NCBI GenBank assembly: GCA_016235815.1
Contig: JACRIM010000004.1
Location: 1-64,000, forward strand
Origin: Planctomycetota bacterium
Lineage (GTDB): Bacteria; Planctomycetota; Phycisphaerae; UBA1845; UTPLA1
Reading direction: 5' to 3'
DNA length: 64,000 bases
Shown in pieces: positions 17,342 through 26,594 of the stretch. The position numbers and the translations under genes are program-made. Numbering within the stretch: position 1 is the stretch's first letter; each line of letters opens with the position of its first letter. Below the pieces are notes generated by a model. It had not been told where the DNA came from. It ran no database searches and was given only the letters and a program-made list of their open reading frames with translations.

Positions 17342-18145
17342 ATGAATCGCATTTGCACATCTCGTTGCGCGCTCGGTCTCGTCGCGGCGCTGGGCATGGT
17401 TGCCGCGGTCGGCTGCCATCAGCCGGAGAAGTGGTCGTACACGGGCCCGCGCGTGTATCTGATCGAGGGCACGGAATGCGAGGAGTCAGACGGCCTCGCG
17501 GAGATTCGCCATGAACTCGCCAAGCGCGAGATCAATGCGAAGGTCTATAACCCGGACAACTGGCTGAAGATCGTCGTCGATATCGACTCCAAGCCGGATG
17601 AGGAAGTGATCCTTGTTGGCCACGGTCACGGCGCGTTTCTCGCGACGCAGGTTGTTCGGCATTACGCGCAAGAACACAAGACCAAATTCATCGAGGCCGT
17701 GTTCACGGTCGATGCGTTCAACAAGGACTGGCCGCACAACGCCGAGGAAAACGGCGACAACGAGGACGAACATTGCAAGCCGATGAACACGCCGATCGGC
17801 CACAACGCGCTGAAGGTTCGCAACTACAACCAGACATGCCCCGACTCGAAGCATTGGGGCAGCGACCTGGTCTCCACGCGGGCGTCGAATCTTGCGCCGA
17901 CGCATCCGTACTACTGGTATGACGATTATTGGGATCGCCGGCCGGTGACGGGGCAGGTGCTGAAGACCGAGATCGACGGCGTGACGCACGAGAACATTGA
18001 TAATCAGAAGGAACTGGTGGATCGGCTGACGACGATGTGCCGACGGGCGGCGCTCTCGCCCTTCCACTACACGCCGCCTTATCATCACCCCGATGTCGCG
18101 AAGGGACCGGCGAAACAAACGAATCGAAAGCCCGGCAAGGCCTGA
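17342..18145 (+). CDS. Lipoprotein with alpha/beta-hydrolase-like motif
   Basis: This 267-residue protein has a lipoprotein signal (lipobox AAVGC at about residue 25). Its VILVGHGHGAFLA segment (about residues 89-101) resembles the nucleophile-elbow region of alpha/beta hydrolases. His takes the place of the usual Ser nucleophile, so classic esterase activity is doubtful. The C-terminal half is rich in His, Tyr and Asp. The ATG follows GGGGGAAAA. The gene overlaps the next by 53 bp in another frame, and both probably belong to one transcript with cinA. Confidence 0.7.
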   Translation: MNRICTSRCALGLVAALGMVAAVGCHQPEKWSYTGPRVYLIEGTECEESDGLAEIRHELAKREINAKVYNPDNWLKIVVDIDSKPDEEVILVGHGHGAFLATQVVRHYAQEHKTKFIEAVFTVDAFNKDWPHNAEENGDNEDEHCKPMNTPIGHNALKVRNYNQTCPDSKHWGSDLVSTRASNLAPTHPYYWYDDYWDRRPVTGQVLKTEIDGVTHENIDNQKELVDRLTTMCRRAALSPFHYTPPYHHPDVAKGPAKQTNRKPGKA

Positions 18146-19814
18146 TTCGCCGCCGCGCGATCCCGGTTCGCCGACAGTCAAAGGAACGATTCTACTCACG
18201 GCGCTGGCCCTTGTGGCGAGCGCCGTGTTTTTTTGGCAGATCACGCGGCCGACAAGCTTTCTCAGTGCGATCATGCAGGTGGAGTATTCCCGGCTGCTGC
18301 CGACGGAGAAGGGCAAGCCGCGCGCGGATGGCGGGCCGACGTGGGAGACGGTGTATCAGCAGTATCAAGAGCGGCTTCGCAAAGAGCCGGTGACGCAGCG
18401 GCATTTTGCGGTGTCGGACTTGCTGGACGCGGTGGTGGAGGTGGAACGGGGGCGTCGACCGGCGGGGGAAGCGGTCGGCAAAATGCAGTCGCGGTTGGCA
18501 GTGGATCAGGACAATGTGATTTCTCGGCTGGCGTATGGGGCGCTGGTGGATGCTGGCGCGGCGGGCAAGTCGGCGACGGAGCGGTTCGAGGAGTGGCGGC
18601 GGATTGTTGAGCAGCCCGGCCCGGCGAAGGTGAGCGCACTTTACAACAAGGAATATGACGACGTCTTTTTGGATGTGCTGTCGGGGTACATCAAGCGGCT
18701 CGACGTTCGCGCGAACCTTGTGAAGTGCATGGATCATTTTCTCGTACATGATCATTACGCGGCGTTGCCGATGATTCAGGCGCGGCTGGCGAGGCTGGCG
18801 GATGAGTTGAGCGCGGCGGGCAAGAGGAGTGAAGCCGAAACGTGCCGACGGTGGGTGGTGCGGGCGTGCCTGGGGTTGATGGAGTATGAGCCGGATGCGG
18901 GGACTCGGTTGTTGTGTGCGGATTTGGCGGGGCGGTGTTTGCCGAGTGACGATCCGTTAAGGGCAGTCCTGCTCAAGGGAACTACGGACTTCAAGCAAAT
19001 CGCCTCCAATTGTCCTGTTGACCTTACTTCGCTCCAGAGGGCACCGGTCGTTCGGTCCGATCTTTATCGGCATGCGCTAGATTGCCTGTTTGTGGCCGGT
19101 GCGTATGCAATGCAAGGCGTGGGGTGCTGCATTGTCGCATTGATTGCGTGCATGTTCGCCTTATTCGCGCGACTCACTCCCAAAAAAACGCTCGCCCAGC
19201 CATGGGATCAATATCCTCCTTTGCCGCGATGGCAGCGTGCATTGTGGCTGCCATTCCTTTTTATCGGGCAGACGTTAATGTTTGCCCCCGGACACGCAAA
19301 AGCAGTTTTTTCAGAGACGGCGACCTATTTCTGGCTTCTTTCGGTATCGGCAGCCACCATGTCGATTGTGTTTTTCGCCTCCGGAATTTGGAATGAACGC
19401 CCCGAGTTGCGAGGGCGGCGTTGGTTCATCGGGTTCCTCTTTTCCGTAGGATATCTATCGGTATTTTCGCCCGCCTCGTGGATCGCACCGATCCTGCGCC
19501 CCATCGAGATATACCTGGGCGGGCTGATGACAATAGCGGCGCTGGTTCTCGTGACGACACTCATTGCAATCTCGTACCGAGCCGCTCCGCTCGCATGGAT
19601 CTTACGCGTCGCTTCTGCGATGGGGCTGGCGTGCATGTGCTGCGCCTTAGTCTCATTGTCGGTGCTCGCATCGGCGGATGTTGGCTGGCAAACGTCGGCG
19701 ACGTCGGCTCGGAGTGATGAGATTGCCGCGCGGCTCGGCGCCGACTGGCAACAGCGATATGGCATTCCCACGGCCGCTGCTTATGCTCTACCGACAACAA
19801 ACGCCGCCCCATGA
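18093..19814 (+). CDS. Multi-pass membrane protein of unknown function
   Basis: This protein of up to 573 residues has one membrane helix near residues 30-50, then an extracytoplasmic helical region (about 55-325). About seven further hydrophobic helices (about 340-540) and a short tail follow. I recognise no family. The chosen ATG lies inside the preceding gene and has no clear ribosome site. The stop overlaps the cinA start (ATGA), showing tight coupling. The G+C content dips noticeably in the membrane part. Confidence 0.65.
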   Translation: MSRRDRRNKRIESPARPDSPPRDPGSPTVKGTILLTALALVASAVFFWQITRPTSFLSAIMQVEYSRLLPTEKGKPRADGGPTWETVYQQYQERLRKEPVTQRHFAVSDLLDAVVEVERGRRPAGEAVGKMQSRLAVDQDNVISRLAYGALVDAGAAGKSATERFEEWRRIVEQPGPAKVSALYNKEYDDVFLDVLSGYIKRLDVRANLVKCMDHFLVHDHYAALPMIQARLARLADELSAAGKRSEAETCRRWVVRACLGLMEYEPDAGTRLLCADLAGRCLPSDDPLRAVLLKGTTDFKQIASNCPVDLTSLQRAPVVRSDLYRHALDCLFVAGAYAMQGVGCCIVALIACMFALFARLTPKKTLAQPWDQYPPLPRWQRALWLPFLFIGQTLMFAPGHAKAVFSETATYFWLLSVSAATMSIVFFASGIWNERPELRGRRWFIGFLFSVGYLSVFSPASWIAPILRPIEIYLGGLMTIAALVLVTTLIAISYRAAPLAWILRVASAMGLACMCCALVSLSVLASADVGWQTSATSARSDEIAARLGADWQQRYGIPTAAAYALPTTNAAP

Positions 19815-21058
19815 ACGCCCAACTCCTCTCCATCGGAAACGAACTCACGCTCGGCCAAACGGTCGATACGAATGCCGCGTGGCTGGCGCAGCGGTTGGCG
19901 GCGGTGGGGGTTCTCTGCACGCGGCATGTCACCGTTGCTGATGAGCGGGCGGAGATTACGCGGGAGATTCTTGAGGCGGCGAAGACGGCGGACCTGCTGC
20001 TTGTTACTGGTGGTCTTGGCCCGACGCCGGATGATCTGACGCGCGAGACGTTGGCCGATGCGATGGGGGTTGAGCTTGTCTTTCATCCCGAGTGCATGAC
20101 GCAGATCGAGGCGTATTTTGCGTCGCGTAAACGGGCGATGCATCCGCAGAATCGGCAACAGGCGATGTGCCCGCGCGGGGCGACGCCGCTCGATAATCCG
20201 CACGGCACCGCGCCCGGCGTGCGCGGCCGGTTGGGGAATTGCGATGTGTATCTCATGCCCGGCGTGCCGCGCGAGATGAAGCCGATGTTTGAGACGCATG
20301 TGTTGCCGAACCTGTCGCACGGCAGCGGCGCGGCGATCGTGCAACGGACCATCAAGACATTCGGCATGCCCGAGGCCGAGGTGGGCGAGAAGATCGCGGA
20401 CCTCATGGCGCGCGGGCGCAATCCGACGGTCGGCACCAGCGCGGCGGATTTGATTATTTCGATTCGCATCAACGCGCATGGAGAGACGGTTGAGAAGGCG
20501 GTGCAACTTGCCGAGGCCGATGCGCGGGTCGTGCGTGAGCGACTTGGGGTCGCGGTGTTTGGGGAAGAGGGAGACAGCGTGCAGGACGCCGTCGCGCGGC
20601 TGCTGATCGAGCAAGGGAAAACGATCTCCACGGCCGAGTCGTGCACCGGCGGGCTTATCTCCAAGCGGCTTACGGATGTGTCGGGGTCGAGCGCGTATTT
20701 GGTTCAGGCGTTTGTGACGTATGCGAACTCGGCGAAGGAGCGGCTGCTGGAGATACCGCCGGCGCTGATTGCGCAGCATGGCGCGGTGAGTGCGCCGGTG
20801 GCCGAGGCGATGGCGGCGAATTGTCGGCGGATCAGCGGGACGGACTATGCGTTGTCGGCGACCGGTGTGGCCGGCCCGACGGGCGGGACGCGGGAGAAGC
20901 CGGTGGGGCTGGTGTTTGTGGGGCTGGCGACGGCGGAGAAGTCGGTCGTGAAGGAGTTGCGGTTTGGCGAGAATCTGTCGCGCGACGAGATTCGAGATCG
21001 GACGGCGAAGGCGGCGTTGAATCTGTTGCGGCTGGAGTTGATCGGGCGGTCGTCGTGA
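19811..21058 (+). CDS. cinA: CinA family protein (nicotinamide-nucleotide amidohydrolase)
   Basis: This 415-residue, full-length CinA has an N-terminal MoCF-biosynthesis-like domain (about residues 1-170: GNELTLGQTVDTNAAWLA, VTGGLGPTPDDLTRE, LMPGVPREM). The C-terminal PncC amidohydrolase domain (about 255-410) shows TAESCTGGLISKRLT and SATGVAGPTGGT. PncC deamidates NMN to NaMN in pyridine-nucleotide salvage; the N-terminal domain has ADP-ribose pyrophosphatase activity in some homologues. The start overlaps the stop of the membrane-protein gene by 4 bp. Confidence 0.95.
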   Translation: MNAQLLSIGNELTLGQTVDTNAAWLAQRLAAVGVLCTRHVTVADERAEITREILEAAKTADLLLVTGGLGPTPDDLTRETLADAMGVELVFHPECMTQIEAYFASRKRAMHPQNRQQAMCPRGATPLDNPHGTAPGVRGRLGNCDVYLMPGVPREMKPMFETHVLPNLSHGSGAAIVQRTIKTFGMPEAEVGEKIADLMARGRNPTVGTSAADLIISIRINAHGETVEKAVQLAEADARVVRERLGVAVFGEEGDSVQDAVARLLIEQGKTISTAESCTGGLISKRLTDVSGSSAYLVQAFVTYANSAKERLLEIPPALIAQHGAVSAPVAEAMAANCRRISGTDYALSATGVAGPTGGTREKPVGLVFVGLATAEKSVVKELRFGENLSRDEIRDRTAKAALNLLRLELIGRSS

Positions 21059-21099
21059 TGATTAGCCCCTGGGCGGACGAATTGGCAAGTTGGCCTTTG

Positions 21100-21127
21100 G
21101 AATGCAGAATGTCGAATGATGAATGAC
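21100..21127. repeat. Heptamer tandem repeat (GAATGNN x4)
   Basis: Four consecutive 7-bp units (GAATGCA, GAATGTC, GAATGAT, GAATGAC) lie between the convergent cinA and rpiB genes. This is one of several loci in the window with 7-bp tandem repeats built on different units. Confidence 0.7.
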
Positions 21128-21218
21128 CAATGGAGGAAGGGGTTGCTGCGCAACGCGATACAATCCAGACCGTCCTTATAGCCACAATGGTTCGCAGATT
21201 ATTCGAACAGACGAACTG

Positions 21219-21674
21219 TCATTTCGGCTTGCACTGTGATTCTTCGATTGTCGAAATCTTGTCGATGCGGGCCTGGTGGCGGCCGCCTTCGAAAGGGGTT
21301 TTTAGCCACACCTCCACGATGCGGCGCATGAGCGCGTTGCCGACGAGGTCGGCCGGCAGGCAGAGGATGTTGGCGTCGTTGTGTCGGCGGGCCATCTCGG
21401 CGGTGAGTTCATCGTGGCAGAGGGCAGCGCGGATGCCGTGCAGTTTGTTGGCGGTGATGGACATGCCGATGCCGGTTCCGCAGATGAGGATGCCGAGTTC
21501 GCATTCGCCGGATTGCACAGCGCGCGCGGCCGCGCCGGCGGGGTCGGGGTAGTCGCAGGATTTCGTTGACTCGGTGCCGAAGTCGCGCACGTCGAGATTC
21601 AGCTCCTGCAAGACGGCCTTAATGTGGCTCTTGGCCGTGACTCCGCGGTGGTCGGCGCCCATTGCGATTTTCAT
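21219..21674 (-). CDS. rpiB: Ribose-5-phosphate isomerase B
   Basis: This 151-residue protein interconverts ribose 5-phosphate and ribulose 5-phosphate in the pentose phosphate pathway. Family marks are MKIAMGADHRG at the start, DYPDPA, the GTGIGMSITANK loop, AALCHDELTAEMARRHNDANILCLPA, and the late FEGGRHQARIDKI. The catalytic Cys lies in LICGTG. The start overlaps the stop of the upstream YrdC-phosphatase fusion gene by 4 bp (ATGA), so the two form an operon. Confidence 0.96.
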   Translation of the reverse strand: MKIAMGADHRGVTAKSHIKAVLQELNLDVRDFGTESTKSCDYPDPAGAAARAVQSGECELGILICGTGIGMSITANKLHGIRAALCHDELTAEMARRHNDANILCLPADLVGNALMRRIVEVWLKTPFEGGRHQARIDKISTIEESQCKPK

Positions 21675-22795
21675 AGCGATACCTCGTCCAGTCGTGTGCG
21701 TAATGCCTGTTCGATTCGGTCGGCCACTCGGGCGTAGTCGTCGAGCGAGCCGCCGATCGGGTCTGAAATTTCTTCGTCGCCGGCGAGTGTCATGACTTTC
21801 GCGGCCGCCGACGGCGCCATGGATCGGACCACGTCCGCATGGTGCGCTCCCATGGTGTAAATGTAATCAGCCGGGTGAATCAACTCCAGTGACAGCCGTC
21901 GCGAGCGGTGGCCGGCGATATCGACGCCGCGCGCCCGGCAGACCTCGACGGATTCCTCGGAAACGAGGCTGCCGCCATAGGCGCTGGTGCCGGCCGAGCG
22001 AATGACGACGCCGCGGCTCGCCAATTCGGCCTCGCGACAGCCAAGTCGCCTGGCGATCATCTGGCGAAACAGGCCTTCGGCGATGGGTGAGCGACAGGTG
22101 TTGCCGGAGCAGACGAAAAGAATCTGCACGGTCGCGAGATTGCGGATCATTCGCTCGTCCAACGCGCCGGCGCGGAGCAGGGTGTAGCCGTCGTTGTGGA
22201 TCGACACGACCGACGAGCCTTTTTGATAGCGTGTGGGGCCGTCTTCGAGAATGACATCGACGTGGTCGGACAGGGCGGCGTCGAGGTCTTCGCCGTCGGT
22301 CGGGGCCGGGTTCGCGCCGCGGCTTGCGCCCGATGCAATGATGGGCGCGCCGGAGCCGGCAAGCACCTGCGCGGCGATGGGGTGATCGGGAAAGCGCAGG
22401 CTCACCGTGCCGCCGGCGAAGATAGAGCGTGCACCGAGTTCGGAGAGGCGGTCGTGAATTGGGGACTTCGTCGGGTCGGCGGCGGGGAGCACGAGGGTGA
22501 GCGGCCCGGGCCAGCCTTTGCGGACGAAACGTTCGGCGAGCGGCGGCGGCGATGAGACATAGTCGGTCCAGTCGTCGCGCCGGCCGAGATGGACCGTGAA
22601 GGGTTGATCGGTGGTGACGGCCTTGAGTTCGCGGAGTCGCCGAACGGCGGATTCATCGGCTGCGTTGGCGGCGACGCCGTAGACGGTTTCTGTCGGGAAG
22701 GCGACGAGTCCGCCATCGGCGAGGGTTTGCGCAGCGCGACGGATGTCTTCGCTGTGATCGCCACCCTTGCTCAGTACTATTCGCTCCGCGGTCAT
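21671..22795 (-). CDS. YrdC/Sua5 domain fused to low-molecular-weight protein phosphatase
   Basis: This 374-residue two-domain protein begins with an N-terminal YrdC/TsaC-like domain (about residues 10-205; FPTETVYGVAANA, KGWPGPLTLVL). In stand-alone form such a domain makes threonylcarbamoyl-AMP for tRNA t6A. The C-terminal domain (about 222-370) is a low-molecular-weight tyrosine phosphatase with the loop VCSGNTCRSP (C-x5-R-S) and the general-acid segment ISDPIGGS. The ATG at 22795 follows GGGAG; a GTG at 22819 is an alternative. It is coupled to rpiB. The fused arrangement suggests linked roles, but which ones are unknown. Confidence 0.9.
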   Translation of the reverse strand: MTAERIVLSKGGDHSEDIRRAAQTLADGGLVAFPTETVYGVAANAADESAVRRLRELKAVTTDQPFTVHLGRRDDWTDYVSSPPPLAERFVRKGWPGPLTLVLPAADPTKSPIHDRLSELGARSIFAGGTVSLRFPDHPIAAQVLAGSGAPIIASGASRGANPAPTDGEDLDAALSDHVDVILEDGPTRYQKGSSVVSIHNDGYTLLRAGALDERMIRNLATVQILFVCSGNTCRSPIAEGLFRQMIARRLGCREAELASRGVVIRSAGTSAYGGSLVSEESVEVCRARGVDIAGHRSRRLSLELIHPADYIYTMGAHHADVVRSMAPSAAAKVMTLAGDEEISDPIGGSLDDYARVADRIEQALRTRLDEVSL

Positions 22796-22862
22796 GAATG
22801 CCCGACTCCCGAAGACCACTCGACCCCGTGGATGATAGCGTCAACGATAAAGGATGTGTGGG

Positions 22863-23660
22863 TCAGGCCAGCAGCTCGCGCACCTTGGCGGCGATGTCGG
22901 GCGCACGCATAAAGGTCTCACCGATGAGGACGGCGGATGCGCCGGCGTGGTGCATGGCTTGCACGTCGTCGCGGGTCTTCAGGCCGCTCTCGGCGGCGAA
23001 GAGGGTGCCCGCCGGGAGCAATGCGGCAAGGCGTTTGGTTGTTGATAAATCGATTTGCTGCACGGCGAGATCGCGATTGTTGATGCCGAGCATCGTGCGG
23101 CGCGCCGGGGTGATAAGCGGCAGGGCGATTTCCAGCTCGCGCTCGTCGTGAATCTCAATGAGCGAGGTCATGCCGAGTTCGTGGGCGTGCGCGGCGTAGT
23201 CTTCGATCTGCGAGGCGGCGAGAATTGCGGTGATGAGGAGCACGGCATCGGCACCGGCCGCGCGGCTTTCGTCGATCTGGTAGGCGTCGATGATGAAATC
23301 CTTGCGGAGAACGGGAAGCGGCACTTCTTTCTTCACGGCTTCAATGAACGCCAACTCGCCCTGGAAGTAACTGCGATCGGTCAGCACGCTCAGGGCGGAC
23401 GCGCCGCTTTCGGCGTAGATGTTTGCGATACGGATTGGGTCGAAGTCGGCGCGGATCAGCCCGGCGGAGGGGGAGGCTTTTTTGATCTCGGCGATGAGGC
23501 GGATGGTGGGGCTGTCAGTGGCGATGGCATTGTGGAAGTCGCGCGGTGGGGTGAGGGAGCGAATGCGCGAGCGCAACTCGGAGAGCGGGCGAGCCGCTTT
23601 GGCTGAGGCGATTTCGTCGCGTTTGGTGGCGACGATTCTTTGCAATATAGTCGCGGACAT
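22863..23660 (-). CDS. trpC: Indole-3-glycerol phosphate synthase
   Basis: This 265-residue TIM-barrel enzyme closes the indole ring in tryptophan biosynthesis. Family marks are LQRIVATKRDEI, IAEIKKASPSAGLI, LSVLTDRSYFQG, VLRKDFIIDAYQI, LLITAIL, LGINNRDL and the late ESGL and ASAVLIGETFMR. The ATG at 23660 follows GGAGAA. It stands apart from the other trp genes, which are not in the window. It is transcribed divergently from the CPBP protease gene 50 bp away. Confidence 0.96.
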   Translation of the reverse strand: MSATILQRIVATKRDEIASAKAARPLSELRSRIRSLTPPRDFHNAIATDSPTIRLIAEIKKASPSAGLIRADFDPIRIANIYAESGASALSVLTDRSYFQGELAFIEAVKKEVPLPVLRKDFIIDAYQIDESRAAGADAVLLITAILAASQIEDYAAHAHELGMTSLIEIHDERELEIALPLITPARRTMLGINNRDLAVQQIDLSTTKRLAALLPAGTLFAAESGLKTRDDVQAMHHAGASAVLIGETFMRAPDIAAKVRELLA

Positions 23661-23709
23661 CGTTTCTCCGACGGCACTGTAGGAACCGCCGCCCCGGGAA
23701 TCAACGCCC

Positions 23710-24567
23710 ATGCCGGAAATGCAGCGCCTGCTTCAATTCATGGATTACAGCATTCTCGGCGCGGGCGTGGCGGGTCTGGTCTTCTCGGTGGCCACGATCA
23801 CCCTTCGGGCACAGTGGCGGGACATGCTGCGGCTGCCGCCGATGAGCGAGCATCGGTTTGAAGCGGCCGATGTCTTGTTCGCCTTCATCGCGGTTTTCTA
23901 TCTGCCGGCTGCCGTTAATACGATGATGAATCCGTCGGCCACGTCGCAGCCCGACGGTGCACCGGCGGTTGTCGCGACGGCGCGGCAGCTCGGCACGCTG
24001 GCGATTGCACAGGCCGGTGTGATTGTCTTGCTCGGTGTGATCGCCATGCGGCGAGTGCCGGGTGGGCTCGCGCGATGGGGGTTGACGACAGATCAGTTGG
24101 GGCGGCGATGTTTGCAGGCGGTTGCGGCGTATGTGCTGATCACGCCGATCTGCTTCGGCCTGCTCGAAGGCGTGACGTGGCTGATGCGGGTGTTGGACAT
24201 CTCGACGACGACCCACGCCTCCATTTCGGCGTTGCAGGATTCGGCTACGCCGCCGCTGGTGCGCGGGCTGACGGTGTTCAACGCGCTGGTGCCGGCGTCG
24301 ATCATTGAGGAGATGCTCTTTCGCGGAATTCTGCTTCCGGCAATTGCGCGGTGGTCGGGGACGACGTGGGGGGGCGTGCTGGTGACGAGCGCGCTGTTTG
24401 GGTTCATTCATTATCCATACGTGGACACGATCATTCCGCTTGCGGCGTTCGGAGTGCTTCTTGGGTGGATGTACGCGCGAAGCGGGTCGCTGACGCTGGT
24501 GATTTTGACGCACGCGGTGTTCAACGCGAAGACGCTGGCGTGGTTGCTGCTTGGGGCGAAGGTGTGA
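23710..24567 (+). CDS. CPBP-family intramembrane metalloprotease (CAAX protease-like)
   Basis: This 285-residue membrane protein has about seven hydrophobic helices. The family motifs are present: EEMLFRG at residues 200-206 (the Glu-Glu and Arg of motif 1), FGFIH in the next helix and a late THAVFN. Such proteins are prenyl-protein proteases or bacteriocin self-immunity proteins. The substrate here is unknown. The protein lies alone, divergent from trpC. Confidence 0.9.
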   Translation: MPEMQRLLQFMDYSILGAGVAGLVFSVATITLRAQWRDMLRLPPMSEHRFEAADVLFAFIAVFYLPAAVNTMMNPSATSQPDGAPAVVATARQLGTLAIAQAGVIVLLGVIAMRRVPGGLARWGLTTDQLGRRCLQAVAAYVLITPICFGLLEGVTWLMRVLDISTTTHASISALQDSATPPLVRGLTVFNALVPASIIEEMLFRGILLPAIARWSGTTWGGVLVTSALFGFIHYPYVDTIIPLAAFGVLLGWMYARSGSLTLVILTHAVFNAKTLAWLLLGAKV

Positions 24568-24868
24568 CCCTTTTTCTCAAGCGGCGTTCAATGAATTGGG
24601 ACCAACACACGACGGACTACTCTGGTTATCGGAGAGGGCGAAGGGCCGAGTATCCACTCGCGGCTCAGCCTCGGAATGGGAGTATCCGATGTAGGACGCG
24701 GGGCTGCCCCTCCTCCGCAGGCAATCGTTTCCTTGCTATTGGGGGGTGTGGAAGTTATCATAAACTGATTCGCCACCAGCTCTTGCCGCACGGAGTCGCG
24801 GGTCAGAACCCAGGGAGGGGGACGGTCGTACTCTACCTACCGGGAAGCACGATCCGAAGGAAAGAAGC
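24568..24868. other. Intergenic leader without recognised element
   Basis: This 301-bp gap lies between the CPBP gene and the radical SAM gene. It is G+C-rich with several short complementary stretches and ends in a GGAAAGAAGC ribosome site. I cannot match it to a known riboswitch or small RNA. Confidence 0.4.
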
Positions 24869-26191
24869 ATGATTGCAGAGAAGACCGACACCACGACCGG
24901 CGCGCGGAAAAGTCCGCTGCGCTTTCTTGATCCCCAATTCTATCTGGACAAGGTTTCCTCCAGCGGCGAATCGCTTCGCATGCTGGTCATGGGCGTCCGG
25001 CGGCGGCAGGGATGGTTCCTTGAGCGCATGACGCTGCGACGCGGCATCAACCTGGCCGTCGGCGCATCGCAGTATGTGCTCAAGGCGGAGAAGATGCTGG
25101 CGTTTCCGTCGGCCGTGAAGATCGATATTTCACCGATGTGCAATTTGAGTTGCACGGTGTGCGTCCATGCCGACCCGAACGGCGACCCGGCGCTGGAGAA
25201 GCAGGACTTCAAGCCGCAGCATCGCATGTCGGTGGAGCAGTTCCGCCAGATCATCAAGCAGATCAAGGGCCGGTCGTCGGCCGTGTCGCTGTATTACGTC
25301 GGCGATCCGCTGGTCCACCCCGATCTGGACGAGATGTCCACGATCGCGAAGGACGCAGGGCTGAACGTTCACATCAGCACGAACTTCAGCTTTGCCCTGA
25401 CCGACGCGCGAATTCGCCGCATGGTCAAGAGCGGGCTGACGCACCTGACGGTCTGCGTCGATGGGCTTTCGCAGGCGAAGTATGAAATGACGCGCGTGGG
25501 CGGGCGCATTGATCGCGTACTCAACAATCTCAAGCGGGTCTGCGAATTCCGCAAGGAGTACGGCCAGGTTTATCCCAAGATCGAAGTGCAGTACATCAAG
25601 TTTCAACACAATGCCGACGAGTGCGAGCCGGCCCGAAAGCTGCTCCTCGATATGGGCATCGATCAGTTCACGGATTTCTGGGGCGACCTCGGCAACTACA
25701 CCGATCGCGACCCCGAATTCATGGACGTCATCGGGCCTCACAAGAATAAGAAAGTGCCGCAGTGCTACTGGCCGCACAATGCGACGGTCATCAAGTACAA
25801 CGGCGACGTGATTCCGTGTTGCACGTATCGCATCGGCCATCAGTACTCGGAAAAGGATGATCCGAAGATTTTCGGAAACGTTTTCCAGACGCCTCTCGCC
25901 GAGATATGGAACAACCAGGCCTATCGCGATGCACGGCGGATGGTGAATAATCCCGAGATCATCAACTCCGAGCCCCGGCTGAAAGACCATTTCTGCTATG
26001 GCTGTCCGGCGATTTTTGATACCACCGATCGCACGACCGAGGGCATGTCGTGGAATGTGAAGTGGGAGGAGCGTTACGAGCTGGACGAGCACGGCCGGCC
26101 GGTGGCGAAGCGGCGATCTGATCAGGGTTGGAAGGACGTCGGCAAGGTCGTCCAGATCGGTCTGCCGAATGGGGAAAAGGCGACGGTCTAA
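24869..26191 (+). CDS. Radical SAM/SPASM-domain protein
   Basis: This 440-residue protein has the radical SAM cluster motif C-x3-C-x2-C at Cys91, Cys95 and Cys98 (MCNLSCTVC). The TIM-barrel signatures YYVGDPLVHPD and STNFS follow. The C-terminal part has SPASM-like cysteines (PQCYWP, IPCCTYR and FCYGCP) that would hold auxiliary iron-sulfur clusters. Related proteins modify peptides or participate in complex lipid and cofactor pathways; the substrate here is unknown. The ATG follows GGAAAG. No peptide precursor gene is visible next to it. Confidence 0.9.
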   Translation: MIAEKTDTTTGARKSPLRFLDPQFYLDKVSSSGESLRMLVMGVRRRQGWFLERMTLRRGINLAVGASQYVLKAEKMLAFPSAVKIDISPMCNLSCTVCVHADPNGDPALEKQDFKPQHRMSVEQFRQIIKQIKGRSSAVSLYYVGDPLVHPDLDEMSTIAKDAGLNVHISTNFSFALTDARIRRMVKSGLTHLTVCVDGLSQAKYEMTRVGGRIDRVLNNLKRVCEFRKEYGQVYPKIEVQYIKFQHNADECEPARKLLLDMGIDQFTDFWGDLGNYTDRDPEFMDVIGPHKNKKVPQCYWPHNATVIKYNGDVIPCCTYRIGHQYSEKDDPKIFGNVFQTPLAEIWNNQAYRDARRMVNNPEIINSEPRLKDHFCYGCPAIFDTTDRTTEGMSWNVKWEERYELDEHGRPVAKRRSDQGWKDVGKVVQIGLPNGEKATV

Positions 26192-26203
26192 CTCTGTCGC
26201 GCT

Positions 26204-26545
26204 TCAATAGCGCGGCACTTTCGCATCAATCTGCAACGACCATAGGTCAATCCCGCCGGCCATGCTTTTGACATTGGGCAATCCGGCCTTGCGCAGGATG
26301 GCGGCGGCGCTGAGGCTTCGGCCGCCGTGGTGGCACTGCGCCACGATCGGCTGCCCCTTCGCCAGTCCGCGCACGTCTTCCACTCGTCGCTCCAATTCGC
26401 CCAGCGGGATCAGATGCGCCCCGTCGATCTTGCAGATGGCGAATTCCTCTGGTTGGCGCACGTCGAGCAGCAGGAATGCCTCGCCGCGTTTGCGCATGGC
26501 GTCCACGTCGGCGACGGATATTTCCCAATTCGGGTCGATGTTCAT
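26204..26545 (-). CDS. Rhodanese-like domain protein
   Basis: This 113-residue single-domain sulfurtransferase has LLLDVRQPEEFAICKIDGAHLIPLGEL and the active-site loop QCHHGGRS with its catalytic Cys. It may carry sulfur for cofactor or tRNA thiolation. The reading frame runs further upstream, but ATG 26545 follows GAGAGAAA and begins the domain. It converges with the radical SAM gene, whose stop is 12 bp away. Confidence 0.93.
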   Translation of the reverse strand: MNIDPNWEISVADVDAMRKRGEAFLLLDVRQPEEFAICKIDGAHLIPLGELERRVEDVRGLAKGQPIVAQCHHGGRSLSAAAILRKAGLPNVKSMAGGIDLWSLQIDAKVPRY

Positions 26546-26594
26546 TTTCTCTCTTCTCCCTGGGTGGTGATTGGACCGCGCGCCGCCGTCGCGA

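Noticed and set aside
24568-24868. Riboswitch upstream of the radical SAM gene
   Set aside because: Several short stems can be drawn, but I could not match any known riboswitch core.
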